Part shown: one piece after another, positions 35,921 to 45,158 of the stretch
Numbering within the stretch: position 1 is the stretch's first letter
Layout: every line of letters starts with the position of its first letter
Assembly (NCBI RefSeq): GCF_004343155.1
Contig: NZ_SMDC01000015.1
Span: 13,955-77,954 of the forward strand
Source of the DNA: Marichromatium gracile
GTDB lineage: Bacteria; Pseudomonadota; Gammaproteobacteria; Chromatiales; Chromatiaceae
Reading direction: 5' to 3'
Length of the DNA: 64,000 nucleotides
Notes under the pieces: model-generated
What the model saw: only the letters and a program-made list of their open reading frames with translations
Databases searched by the model: none
What the model was told of the DNA's origin: nothing
Made by a program: the position numbers and the translations under genes

Positions 35921-37162
35921 ATGACCATGCTCCCACGCTTCATCCAGATCCATACCTTGCACACCTATCCGGCCGCACTGCTCAACCGCGACGATGCGGG
36001 ACTCGCCAAGCGCTTGCCGTTGGGAAATGCCGTTCGCACACGGATCTCGTCGCAATGTCTCAAGCGACATTGGCGGATTGCCGAAGATCGATTTGCGTTA
36101 TCGGAGCTAGGCGTTCCGATGGCGATTCGCTCGCGCGGAACGCTTGAGCTAATCCGCAACCGCATCATCGACGGAGGGGTGGCCGAGAAGTTGGCGCAAG
36201 CGGCCGTCGAAGCCTTGCGCGATGCAGGGCTTGTGGATAAGGCAGGCAAGAAAATAAAAGGCGATGAAGCCCTTAAGAGCGGTCAGGCTGTGCTGATGGG
36301 AAAGGCCGAAATCGACTATCTGGTCCTTCGCTGCACGGAGTTGGCGCAAAACATCGCCGATGAGAGCACACTGCGCACAGCTGTCGCGAAGATGGTTAAG
36401 AACGAGAAGAAGAACATCGAGGCAATCAAGCATGGCAGTGGTCTGGAATCCGCTTTATTCGGCCGGATGGTGACCTCCGATGTCCTGGCCAGCCGGGATG
36501 CCGCGATCTATGTCGCCCATGCCTTCACCGTACATGAGGCGCAAGTCGAGAACGACTATTTCACAGTGGTCGACGACTTGAACGTTGAAATCGGCGAGCT
36601 TGGCTCGGCAGGCATCTTCGACACTGAACTAGCATCGGGTCTCTACTACGGATACGTGGTGGTCGATGTCCCGCAATTGGTCGAGAATCTGGAAGCGATC
36701 GAACGCAAGCATTGCTTCGACGCATCGACATCGCCGGAGAAACGCGCCTTGGCTGGAAAGGTTGTCGAGCATCTGTTACACCTGATCGCGACCGTCAGCC
36801 CCGGCGCCAAGCGTGGCTCGACGGCGCCCTTCGACTGGGCCAAGTTCGTGCTGGTCGAGGCCGGAGACTGGCAGCCACGCAGCTTGGCCGACGCCTTTCA
36901 CGATGCCTTGCCGACCGCAACCAAGGACAATGATCTCCCGGTTCGTCAGCGCGCCATCGATCGGCTACGCAACGAGATCAGCAAGATGGACGCTGCCTAC
37001 GGCACCTCTTTAGCGCGCCGCTTCATGGCCTTGGACCCGATCGAGATCCCTCAGGCCAAGCGCCTCAATCTACAAGATTTGGCCACCTGGTCCGCCAACA
37101 TCATCAAGGCAGGTACCCTCCAAGAAGCAGCAGCGGACGGAAAACACGAAGGAGCGCGTTGA
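35921..37162 (+). CDS. cas7e: Cascade backbone subunit Cas7e (Cse4, CasC)
   Basis: Six copies of this protein coat the crRNA spacer in Cascade. The 413-aa product starts MTMLPRFIQIHTLHTYPAALLNRDDAGLAKRLP-like and continues with RISSQCLKRHWR, the hallmark of Cas7e; a fishhook-like insertion and the C-terminal DPIEIPQAKRL region are present. The ATG at 35921 follows AAGGA. One base separates its stop from the cas5e start. Confidence 0.95.
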   Translation: MTMLPRFIQIHTLHTYPAALLNRDDAGLAKRLPLGNAVRTRISSQCLKRHWRIAEDRFALSELGVPMAIRSRGTLELIRNRIIDGGVAEKLAQAAVEALRDAGLVDKAGKKIKGDEALKSGQAVLMGKAEIDYLVLRCTELAQNIADESTLRTAVAKMVKNEKKNIEAIKHGSGLESALFGRMVTSDVLASRDAAIYVAHAFTVHEAQVENDYFTVVDDLNVEIGELGSAGIFDTELASGLYYGYVVVDVPQLVENLEAIERKHCFDASTSPEKRALAGKVVEHLLHLIATVSPGAKRGSTAPFDWAKFVLVEAGDWQPRSLADAFHDALPTATKDNDLPVRQRAIDRLRNEISKMDAAYGTSLARRFMALDPIEIPQAKRLNLQDLATWSANIIKAGTLQEAAADGKHEGAR

Positions 37163-37163
37163 C

Positions 37164-37880
37164 ATGGCCCGCCATCTACTGCTGCGGCTGGAGGCACCGC
37201 TGATGGCCTTCGGAGGCGAGACCATCGACAATTTCGGTGTCATTCGCGATTTCCCGGCGCTGTCGATGATCACCGGCTTGCTGGCCAATGCCCTCGGCTG
37301 GCGGCGCGAAGACACCGCACGACATGACCGTCTACAGGAGCGGTTGGTAATGGGAGCGCGTATAGAACGTCAGGGAATAAGGCTTCAGGATAACCAGAAT
37401 GCACGCTTGGGCGCCAAGGACGTAGGTTGGACCACTTGGGGCGTTCCTGAGGAACGGGCTGGAGGGGCCGGCACCTATGAAAGCCCACATCGCCGCTTCC
37501 GCGACTATCACGCTAGCCAATCCCTCCTAGTCGCCATGCGCCTTGAGCCATCCGATGAACCGCCCACGCTCGACGGGCTCGCGGCAGCACTCGATCATCC
37601 TGCCCGCCCACTGTTTATCGGACGCAAACCCTGCCTCCCGAGCTGTCGGGTGTTTGCCGGATGGCAAGACGGCGCGAGCATCCTGGAAACCCTTCAATCT
37701 GCCACATTACCAGTGCCACATCCGACGAGTATGCGGGCGCAATGGCCCGATGGTGAAGGCACGTTGCCAGGTGACCGCCTGATCGAGCTGTGCGACGAGC
37801 GAAACTGGACCAGTGGCGTGCATGGCGGATGGCGTCCGATTCGTGAAGGTCGACTGCGGTTTGAGAGGCAACCCGGATGA
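37164..37880 (+). CDS. cas5e: Cascade subunit Cas5e (CasD)
   Basis: Cas5e caps the 5' handle of the crRNA. The 238-aa protein shows the family start LLLRLEAPLMAFGGETIDNFGVIRDFPALSMITGLLANALGW and the C-terminal glycine-rich region. Its stop overlaps the cas6e start (ATGA). Length is typical. Confidence 0.94.
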   Translation: MARHLLLRLEAPLMAFGGETIDNFGVIRDFPALSMITGLLANALGWRREDTARHDRLQERLVMGARIERQGIRLQDNQNARLGAKDVGWTTWGVPEERAGGAGTYESPHRRFRDYHASQSLLVAMRLEPSDEPPTLDGLAAALDHPARPLFIGRKPCLPSCRVFAGWQDGASILETLQSATLPVPHPTSMRAQWPDGEGTLPGDRLIELCDERNWTSGVHGGWRPIREGRLRFERQPG

Positions 37881-38596
37881 GTCTTTACCTGCTGCATTGC
37901 TCTCCCGACCCCCGTGCCTTGACCGTTTGGGCAACACGCCACCGCTTACTATCTCCCGACGGCGATCTCGGATACGCGATTCACGCCGTGCTCAGGGCGG
38001 CATTTGGCGATCTGGCGCCGAAGCCATTCCGCTACCTTGGCGCCAAGCAGGGGCTTCTGGGCTATACCGATCAACCATTGAGCGCGTTGCGTGAGAGTGC
38101 CGCACTTGTCCCCCCAGATATCGCTCAGGCGCTCGGTCTGGAGACCTTGGCAGCTCGTCCTTTTCCGGAAGTATGGAGACAGGATCAAGCGCTGGGGTTC
38201 GAGGTGCGTGTCCGCCCCGTACTGCGAGCCAAAGATGGACGCGAGCGAGATGTCTTCCTGCATGCGGTCGAATCCGCTGCATCCTCCACACGAGACGCCA
38301 ACCGCGAGGCGATCTATGCAGACTGGCTCGGCAAGCGTTTCACTGAGCACAGTGCCGCACGCTTAGCCCTGGTCGCCGTAGAGTCGTTTCGACTCAGCCG
38401 CGTCATACGACGCAGCGCAGCCGATGCCTCAGGTCGGCGAGGAGTGCGCACGATCATGGGGCCGGATGTTGTGCTCAAGGGGCGGTTGCAGGTCGAGAAT
38501 AGTGATGCCTTCACCCAGATATTGCGCCGAGGAATCGGGCGACACCGAGCCTTTGGTTTCGGCATGGTGCTTTTGAAACCGGCTCGATCATGCTGA
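37877..38596 (+). CDS. cas6e: crRNA-processing endoribonuclease Cas6e (CasE)
   Basis: This 239-aa RAMP protein cleaves pre-crRNA at the base of each repeat hairpin and stays bound. The N terminus MSLYLLHCSPDPRALTVWA is where the general-base histidine is expected (H8). The C-terminal glycine-rich loop GIGRHRAFGFGMVLL matches the family. The repeat hairpin in the adjacent array (6-bp stem, GCTC loop) is a fitting substrate. It overlaps cas5e by four bases and cas1 by seven. Confidence 0.94.
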   Translation: MSLYLLHCSPDPRALTVWATRHRLLSPDGDLGYAIHAVLRAAFGDLAPKPFRYLGAKQGLLGYTDQPLSALRESAALVPPDIAQALGLETLAARPFPEVWRQDQALGFEVRVRPVLRAKDGRERDVFLHAVESAASSTRDANREAIYADWLGKRFTEHSAARLALVAVESFRLSRVIRRSAADASGRRGVRTIMGPDVVLKGRLQVENSDAFTQILRRGIGRHRAFGFGMVLLKPARSC

Positions 38597-39480
38597 AAGG
38601 GCGACTTGGGCTGGAAACGGCACGCATGCCGCATTCCGATCGGCATGGGCTGATCTGGTTTGAACGTGGCGAGCTATGTGTGATCGATGGCTGTCTGCAT
38701 TTCTTTCAGGGTAAGGATTCGCTTACGCCCTCCTCCGTGCAGATCCCTCATCAAACAGTGTCGATGATTCTGCTCGGCCCTGGCAGTACCGTCACCCATG
38801 ATGCTCTGCGTCTACTTGCTCGACACGGAACACTGATGGCAGCCGTTGGGGAGGATGGCGTACGCTGCTACACCGCGCCGCCTTTGATGCCTGACCGTTC
38901 GGATATCGCCCGTCGGCAAGCTGAGTTGTGGGGAAGTCCACGCCGCCGTATCAGTGTTGCGCGCCATATGTACGCCCTACGCCTTGGCGAGGTGCTGCCC
39001 CATCGCGACCTTGACACTCTGCGTGGGATCGAGGGAGCTCGAGTCAAGGCGACCTATAAATTGATGGCGCAACGTTACGGAATCGACTGGAAAGGACGAC
39101 GCTACGATCGTGCTAATCCAAATGCCGCGGATATTCCAAACCAAGCGATAAACCATGCAGCAACCGCCGTTCAAGCGGCAGCAGCTATCGCCGTTCAGGC
39201 GGTTGCCGCCATACCTCAGCTGGGTTTCATCCATGAGGACTCCGGTCAATCCTTCGTTCTCGACATCGCCGACCTATTCCGGGACACCATCACGCTTCAA
39301 ATTGCTTTCACAGTCGCCAAGAAGGCGGAAACCGACTCCCAGACAATCGATAGGCTCGTCAGGCGTGAAGCGGCTACCGTGTTCCGCAAACAGGGAGTCA
39401 TTCCTATGATGATCGAGCGGATCAAACAAGTTATCCGCATGGAGGAAACCGATGCCTCTGGTCATGGTCGTGACTCGTGA
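38590..39480 (+). CDS. cas1: CRISPR adaptation integrase Cas1 (type I-E)
   Basis: Cas1 with Cas2 integrates new spacers at the leader end. The 296-aa protein keeps the metal-binding set: the glutamate in GIEGARVKATYK, the histidine in GFIHEDSGQS and the aspartates in VLDIADLFRD. It starts MLKGRLGLETARMPH, close to other type I-E Cas1 proteins. The segment AVQAAAAIAVQAVAAIP looks internally duplicated but does not lengthen the protein relative to relatives. It overlaps cas6e by seven bases and cas2 by 29. Confidence 0.95.
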   Translation: MLKGRLGLETARMPHSDRHGLIWFERGELCVIDGCLHFFQGKDSLTPSSVQIPHQTVSMILLGPGSTVTHDALRLLARHGTLMAAVGEDGVRCYTAPPLMPDRSDIARRQAELWGSPRRRISVARHMYALRLGEVLPHRDLDTLRGIEGARVKATYKLMAQRYGIDWKGRRYDRANPNAADIPNQAINHAATAVQAAAAIAVQAVAAIPQLGFIHEDSGQSFVLDIADLFRDTITLQIAFTVAKKAETDSQTIDRLVRREAATVFRKQGVIPMMIERIKQVIRMEETDASGHGRDS

Positions 39481-39748
39481 CGTAGCCGATCGGTATCGAG
39501 GGTTCCTGGGATCGCTAATGCTAGAGGTCGCTCCAACGGTCTACATTTCGCCACGAATGAACTCCGGAGTTCGCGTTAGAACCTGGAATGTTCTCAGCAA
39601 TTGGCACAAGAGCGAACCACAAGGAAGCATCGTTATGGTTTGGCGCGATGTAAGCGCGACAGGTGGAATCGAGATCGCCACGCTCGGCACACCACCGAGG
39701 GAGCTAATCGACGTCGATGGCCTGTGGCTAGTGCGCAAATCATCGTAA
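39452..39748 (+). CDS. cas2: CRISPR adaptation protein Cas2 (type I-E)
   Basis: The 98-aa product is the structural partner of Cas1 in the adaptation complex. It begins MPLVMVVTRDVADRYRGFL and has WRD-x-S and LGTPPRELIDVDGLWLVRK, all typical of I-E Cas2. The 29-base overlap with cas1 ensures coupling. Its stop is 67 bp from the first repeat, so the leader is short. Confidence 0.95.
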   Translation: MPLVMVVTRDVADRYRGFLGSLMLEVAPTVYISPRMNSGVRVRTWNVLSNWHKSEPQGSIVMVWRDVSATGGIEIATLGTPPRELIDVDGLWLVRKSS

Positions 39749-39815
39749 AAAGGCTCTTTAAAAACAAAGCCCAATCACCGCTTTCGCAATTAATTACAAA
39801 GACTTAAGCAAAAGA
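39749..39815 (+). promoter_or_regulatory. CRISPR leader
   Basis: 67 A/T-rich bases between the cas2 stop and repeat 1, containing GGCTCTTTAAAAACAAAG. It is the expected site for array transcription and for Cas1-Cas2 docking. An IHF-like stretch (AATCACCGCTTTC) differs from consensus at two positions and is only suggestive. Confidence 0.7.
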
Positions 39816-41490
39816 GTTTCCCCCGCGCTCGCGGGGATAGGCCCTGGCAGGACCATCATAGAGATCGACCGTGATGGTTTCCCCCGCGCTCGCGGGGATA
39901 GGCCGCTTGCCCACTTGCGCTCCCATTTACGGACGGCGTTTCCCCCGCGCTCGCGGGGATAGGCCCTTGGCGGCAACCCCAGCGAAATCGAATCGCTCGT
40001 TTCCCCCGCGCTCGCGGGGATAGGCCCGGGAAGGTCACGCGCGTTGCAGTCACACCATTGTTTCCCCCGCGCTCGCGGGGATAGGCCCCGATCTGCCTTC
40101 TTGACCCATTCGACTCGAACGTTTCCCCCGCGCTCGCGGGGATAGGCCCTCGATCTCGTTCAATTTCAGGCGCAACTAGGAGTTTCCCCCGCGCTCGCGG
40201 GGATAGGCCCAGCGCCGGAATGCGGGAGATGAAATCAGGCGCGTTTCCCCCGCGCTCGCGGGGATAGGCCCTGTGAGTGTCCCGAGGCCCAGCCCTGGAA
40301 TGAGTTTCCCCCGCGCTCGCGGGGATAGGCCCCGATACCCGCACTCGGCCTTGAGGATCTTCTTGTTTCCCCCGCGCTCGCGGGGATAGGCCTGTGACGA
40401 CTTATGCGCGGTTGGTGCGCGAGGCGTTTCCCCCGCGCTCGCGGGGATAGGCCCGGGGTGCGGGTCAGGGTCATCGATTCGAATGGGTTTCCCCCGCGCT
40501 CGCGGGGATAGGCCCAGGTGGCGACACGGGCGGCGACACAGGTGGCGGTTTCCCCCGCGCTCGCGGGGATAGGCCCGGCTGGGGCTGCCGCTGCTACGTC
40601 GAGAGCCTGTTTCCCCCGCGCTCGCGGGGATAGGCCCCGGGCCGGCTACACGACCGGCCGCACCGTCCAGTTTCCCCCGCGCTCGCGGGGATAGGCCCGC
40701 TGCACTCGTCGCCGGCCTTGAGGTCGGCGCGTTTCCCCCGCGCTCGCGGGGATAGGCCCTACGACACTGGCGCAATCAGCGTGACCTTCTCGTTTCCCCC
40801 GCGCTCGCGGGGATAGGCCCCGCGCATAGGTCGTCACGTTCGCCGCGCTCGGGTTTCCCCCGCGCTCGCGGGGATAGGCCCGTCGAATGGTCTGCTGCTC
40901 TTGCATCTGGATGGTTTCCCCCGCGCTCGCGGGGATAGGCCCCGTTTTACTTCCGTCTGTCAAGACGAGGCCGAGTTTCCCCCGCGCTCGCGGGGATAGG
41001 CCCAGGCTGGCGAAGTCGTGATCCGGTTTTGTGGCGTTTCCCCCGCGCTCGCGGGGATAGGCCCGTGCGGAACCCCAGGCCGTTGATGGCGTTGGTGTTT
41101 CCCCCGCGCTCGCGGGGATAGGCCCGTGAATACCCCGATCGAGATGGGTGGTCGTGCGTTTCCCCCGCGCTCGCGGGGATAGGCCCCCGAATGATGAAGG
41201 TTCCCCGCCAGTGGACCCGTTTCCCCCGCGCTCGCGGGGATAGGCCCTGGGCACCCGATGCGCGCGTGCAGCTCTGCCAGTTTCCCCCGCGCTCGCGGGG
41301 ATAGGCCCGGAGTCGAACTGCGCCGCATCGACGATGGTCGGTTTCCCCCGCGCTCGCGGGGATAGGCCCGAGCGCTGGCCGCCGGCCTCGCGGTCGAATC
41401 CGTTTCCCCCGCGCTCGCGGGGATAGGCCCACATCACCCGCCGCCCCCCGTCCGACTCCGGCGTTTCCCCCGCGCTCGCGGGGATAGGCC
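39816..41490 (+). CRISPR. Type I-E CRISPR array, 28 repeats and 27 spacers
   Basis: Repeats start at 39816 and recur every 61 bp up to 41463 (27 exact steps). The repeat is 28 nt, beginning GTTTCCCCCGCG and ending GGGGATAGGCC, and all 28 copies look identical, including the last. A CCCCGC/GCGGGG stem with GCTC loop gives a Cas6e site; cleavage after the stem would leave the handle AUAGGCC plus one base. That 29th position is C in 25 of 27 repeat-spacer units, G at 39905 and T at 40393. Including it, repeats are 29 nt and spacers 32 nt, the usual I-E geometry. Orientation agrees with the cas operon. Confidence 0.98.
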
Positions 41491-41690
41491 TGAGGTTCCC
41501 CCGAGATTCGCCGCCTACTCGAAGCGTTGCTATGGCACGGACGCGCCCCGCCTGAAGTCATCATCGCCTAGCCTGATTGGCGATAAAGGCATAGGGCTCG
41601 TGCGAAAGCTTGCCACTATCGAGTACACGGAGTTGGACCACCGCGAACATGCGCGGCTGTAGCAGTAAGGGTTATGTCTCTCCCCATCGC
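41491..41690. other. Right flank of the CRISPR array; possible gene remnant
   Basis: 200 bp between the last repeat and the stop of the GGDEF/EAL gene. A plus-strand frame is open from the end of the array to a TAG near 41659 and would end in ...LATIEYTELDHREHARL. It has no start codon context and no recognised family, so it may be the tail of a disrupted gene. Base composition is lower in GC than the chromosome to the right. Confidence 0.35.
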
Positions 41691-44600
41691 TCACAGCCCC
41701 CCACCTGCCTCCACCCGCCCCGCCCGCAGCAGCGGTTCGAGCTGCTCGGCGGGGAGCGGGCGGCAATAGTAATAGCCCTGGGCGACGGTGCAGTGGTGGG
41801 CGAGCAGGAAGCGGCGCTGGGCCTCGGTCTCGACGCCCTCGGCGATGCGTTCGAGGCCGAGGTTCTCGCCGAGGCCGATGATCGCCTTGAGGATGGCGAT
41901 GGCCTGACGGGGGAGTTCGGGACGCTCGTCGATCTCGGCGAGGAAGGAGCGGTCGATCTTCAGCGAGTTCACCGGCAGGCGGTTGAGATAGCTCAGCGAG
42001 GCGTAGCCGGTGCCGAAGTCATCGAGCGCGATCGAGAAACCGCGTTGACGCAGCTCAGTGACCGCAGCCACCGCCCGCTCGATCGAGCGCATCGCTGCAC
42101 TCTCGGTGATCTCGAACTCGAGCATCTCCGGGGCGATGCCGAAGGCCTCGGCGGTATTGGCGAGCCGCTGCGCCAAACCATCGAGGAAGAGCTCGTTGGC
42201 CGACAGGTTGACTGCGATCGGGACCACAGGCACCCCCTGCGCCTGCCAGTCGAGAAGCTGACGACACGCGAGATCGAGCACGATGGGGCCGAGCTGGAGG
42301 ATCAGCCCGGTGCTCTCGGCCAGCGGGATGAAGCGCCCCGGCGGGATCAGCCCGCGCTCGGGATGCTGCCAGCGCGCCAGCGCCTCGAGGCTGAGGATAC
42401 GCCCGTCACGCAGATCGACGCGGGGCTGGAAGTGGAGCAGGATCTCGTCGCGCTCGAGCGCCAGACGCAGGTCCTGCTCGAGCTGGAACTGTTCGTGCAG
42501 CCGCTCGTTGGTCTCCGGGGTGAAGAAACGATAGCTCCCCCGCCCCTCGGCCTTGGCCATGTGCAGGGCGGCGTCGGCATGACCGATCAGCTCGTCGGCG
42601 CTCACCGCATCGTCGGGATACAGCGAGATGCCGGTCGAGGCACTGATCAGCACCGCGCGATCCTCGATCGCCACCGGCGGAGCCAACACCTCCAGGATCT
42701 GTTTGACCAGCTCACTGCAGGTCTCCGGGGTGGGCTGATCGGCGGTCAGCCAGATGAAGTTGTCGCCGCCGAAGCGCGCCAGGGTGTCATTGCCACCGAG
42801 AATACCGAGCAACCGCTGCGCGACCTCGCGCAACACCTGATCACCGGCCTGGTGACCGAGTGAATCGTTGATCAGCTTGAGGTTGTCGAGGTCGATCGAG
42901 AGCAGCGCCAGGCTGCGCGCACCACGCCTCCCCTGGGTGAGCGCACGTTTGATGCGCTTACGCATCAAGCGACGGTTGGCCAGACCGGTGAGCGGATCGT
43001 AGTGCGAGAGGAAGGCGAGCTTGTCGGAGAGGGTCTTCTCGTCGCTGATATCGACCAGCCCCCCGTAGTAGCGACGCACCCCTGGATCACTCGGATCGAG
43101 CTGACACTCGGTGGTAGCCCGCACCCAACGCAACGAACCGTCTTTGTGGCGCAACCGCAGCTCGCAGGTCGAGGTCTGGCCGGGCTCGAGATCGACGATG
43201 TTGTCGTCGAACAGCTCACCATCCTCCTCGATCACCATGAAGCGCCAGCTGCGCTGCGCCAGCACCTCCTCGAGCGTATAGCCGGTGAGCGCGAGGATGG
43301 AGTCGGTCATCCACTCGATCCAGAACAGTCCGCCATCACGCCGCTGGCTGGCATAGGCGACATCGGTCATCACCGAGGTGACCTGACGGTAGCGGGTCTC
43401 GCTGAGCAACAGGTCGCGCTGGATCTGCTGACGCACCAGCAGATTGACGATGGTCTCGCCGAAGAGCTGCAGCACCTGCCCCTCGTCCTCGCTCCACTCC
43501 CGCGGCTGGCGCGCGCTCTCCAGCCCCAGCGAGCCGAACAACTGACCATGGCTGGTCAGGGCCACGGCGAGCAGCGCACGGGTGCCGCGCGCGCGCAACA
43601 TCGCCCGTTCGAGATGGGCCTCGGGCGGCAACCGCTCGATGTCGGTGATCCCGATCGGCTGTTGACGATGGATCTGGGTCATCCGCCACGGCGTCTGCGC
43701 CAACGGCGTGGCCTGGAGCAGCGGGCTGCTCGGCGCCACCCCCTCGGCACACCACTGACAATCCTGACGCAGGGTCTGGGACTGGGGGTCGAGCCGAAAC
43801 AGGACACAGCGGTCGGCCTGGAAGAAGCGCCCGATGCGCTCCAGTGCGTGCTGGAGCAGGCCGTCGAAGGCATCCGCGGTCGCATGGAGGAACTGGGTCG
43901 AGAGTTCGGCGATCAACCGCTGGAACTGTAGCTGATGACGCAACGCCTGCTGGATGCGCTCGCGCTCGGTGACGTCGGCGATCAAGCCCTGAATAGAGAG
44001 GATCCGCCCCTGCTCATCGCGCTGGACGCTGGTGTCCTCCTCCACCCAGTGCACCGAGCCATCGGCCCAGAGGATGCGATAACGCTGGGTGAAGGCCGGC
44101 CCCTCGACGCCGAGGAAGCTGTCGAAGCCCTGCTCCAGCGCGGCGCGATCGTCGGGATGGACCAGGTCGGCGAAATGCATCTCGCCGGAGCGTATCTGCT
44201 CGAGCCGATAGCCCCAGCGCCGGACGTTGTCCGAGGCATAGCGGATCGGCCAGCCCGGCTCGGGCGACCAGCGGAAGGCGACGATGTTGCTCGCGTCGAT
44301 GATCTCGGCGGCGGCGCTGAGCTTGGCATTGGCCTCGACCAGTGCCTCGCGCTGGGCGATGCGCTCGGTCTGGTCGACGATGTTGCAGATCAGCTCGAAC
44401 TCGTCGGTGTTGGGGATCGGCAGGCGGATCAGCACCAGGTCGACGATCAGCGCGGCGCCCTCGCGCCCCCGCAGCTCGACCTCGCGACAGCTCGCCTTGC
44501 CGTCGTCGAGGGCGCGCTCGAGCGCGGCGCACAGAAAGGACTGGTGTCTGGGCGCGGCCAGGCGCTCGAAGCGCCGGTGCTCGAAGGCGCAGAGTCGGGC

Positions 44601-44903
44601 GGCGGCGGCATTGAGGTCTCGGATCTCCCCCTCCGGACTGATCCTGAGCGTCGGCTGCGGCTGCTCCTGATAGAGCCCGCGGAAGCGTTGCGAGGCGATC
44701 TCGCTGGCCTGCTCGCTCTCACGCAGCGCCTCTTGCTGCAGCTCGAGCTCGGCATGGTAGACATGCAGCTCCTCGAGCAGCGCGGAGATATCGACATCAC
44801 CCTGCCCGATGGCCTCGAGCACATGACCGAACCGGCCTTCGCGCAGCACCTGGCGGGCGCGATCACGCAATGCGTCGCTGGACTTCGGGGGGGATTCACT
44901 CAT
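41691..44903 (-). CDS. PAS/GAF/PAS-GGDEF-EAL sensor protein (GGDEF reads GGDNF)
   Basis: This 1070-aa cytoplasmic protein has an N-terminal helical segment, a PAS domain (about 75-185), a second PAS (205-320), a GAF domain (350-500), a third PAS (510-630), GGDEF (640-800) and EAL (805-1065). The cyclase signature is RFGGDNF: the catalytic glutamate is replaced by asparagine, which should abolish cyclase activity. The EAL set (LEALARW, VNLSANEL, FEITES, DDFGTG, LKIDRSF, AEGVET) looks complete. It is likely a c-di-GMP phosphodiesterase with several sensory inputs. The ATG at 44903 follows GGTGAG. Confidence 0.9.
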   Translation of the reverse strand: MSESPPKSSDALRDRARQVLREGRFGHVLEAIGQGDVDISALLEELHVYHAELELQQEALRESEQASEIASQRFRGLYQEQPQPTLRISPEGEIRDLNAAAARLCAFEHRRFERLAAPRHQSFLCAALERALDDGKASCREVELRGREGAALIVDLVLIRLPIPNTDEFELICNIVDQTERIAQREALVEANAKLSAAAEIIDASNIVAFRWSPEPGWPIRYASDNVRRWGYRLEQIRSGEMHFADLVHPDDRAALEQGFDSFLGVEGPAFTQRYRILWADGSVHWVEEDTSVQRDEQGRILSIQGLIADVTERERIQQALRHQLQFQRLIAELSTQFLHATADAFDGLLQHALERIGRFFQADRCVLFRLDPQSQTLRQDCQWCAEGVAPSSPLLQATPLAQTPWRMTQIHRQQPIGITDIERLPPEAHLERAMLRARGTRALLAVALTSHGQLFGSLGLESARQPREWSEDEGQVLQLFGETIVNLLVRQQIQRDLLLSETRYRQVTSVMTDVAYASQRRDGGLFWIEWMTDSILALTGYTLEEVLAQRSWRFMVIEEDGELFDDNIVDLEPGQTSTCELRLRHKDGSLRWVRATTECQLDPSDPGVRRYYGGLVDISDEKTLSDKLAFLSHYDPLTGLANRRLMRKRIKRALTQGRRGARSLALLSIDLDNLKLINDSLGHQAGDQVLREVAQRLLGILGGNDTLARFGGDNFIWLTADQPTPETCSELVKQILEVLAPPVAIEDRAVLISASTGISLYPDDAVSADELIGHADAALHMAKAEGRGSYRFFTPETNERLHEQFQLEQDLRLALERDEILLHFQPRVDLRDGRILSLEALARWQHPERGLIPPGRFIPLAESTGLILQLGPIVLDLACRQLLDWQAQGVPVVPIAVNLSANELFLDGLAQRLANTAEAFGIAPEMLEFEITESAAMRSIERAVAAVTELRQRGFSIALDDFGTGYASLSYLNRLPVNSLKIDRSFLAEIDERPELPRQAIAILKAIIGLGENLGLERIAEGVETEAQRRFLLAHHCTVAQGYYYCRPLPAEQLEPLLRAGRVEAGGGL

Positions 44904-45158
44904 CGTCTCACCATGGATCACCGCGACATCATCCACCACCGATGCGGTGGCAACCGGCGAAGGGAGGCGGCGCGCCCGGCGACATCGATACGACAGACAC
45001 GCCCCGGATCGAGCCGAGAGGCGCGTGCGCCCCAGCTCCCGACACAACGGCAAGGGTCGGACCATGCAATCGATCGAGCTCGCACTCAGAGGTGAGGCTG
45101 AGGCCGGAGGATCCCAAGCATCGTCGCGCCGCGGCGCCACACGGCGACGACAACCGAC

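Noticed and set aside
39150-39230. Apparent 24-nt tandem duplication in cas1 (AVQAAAAI / AVQAVAAI)
   Set aside because: The segment is not longer than in other Cas1e proteins, so it is probably convergent low complexity, not an insertion.
39794-41564. Several long minus-strand ORFs with repeated AYPRERGGN / LSPRARGK peptides
   Set aside because: They are translations of the CRISPR repeats and spacers; the 61-bp period leaves frames open by chance.
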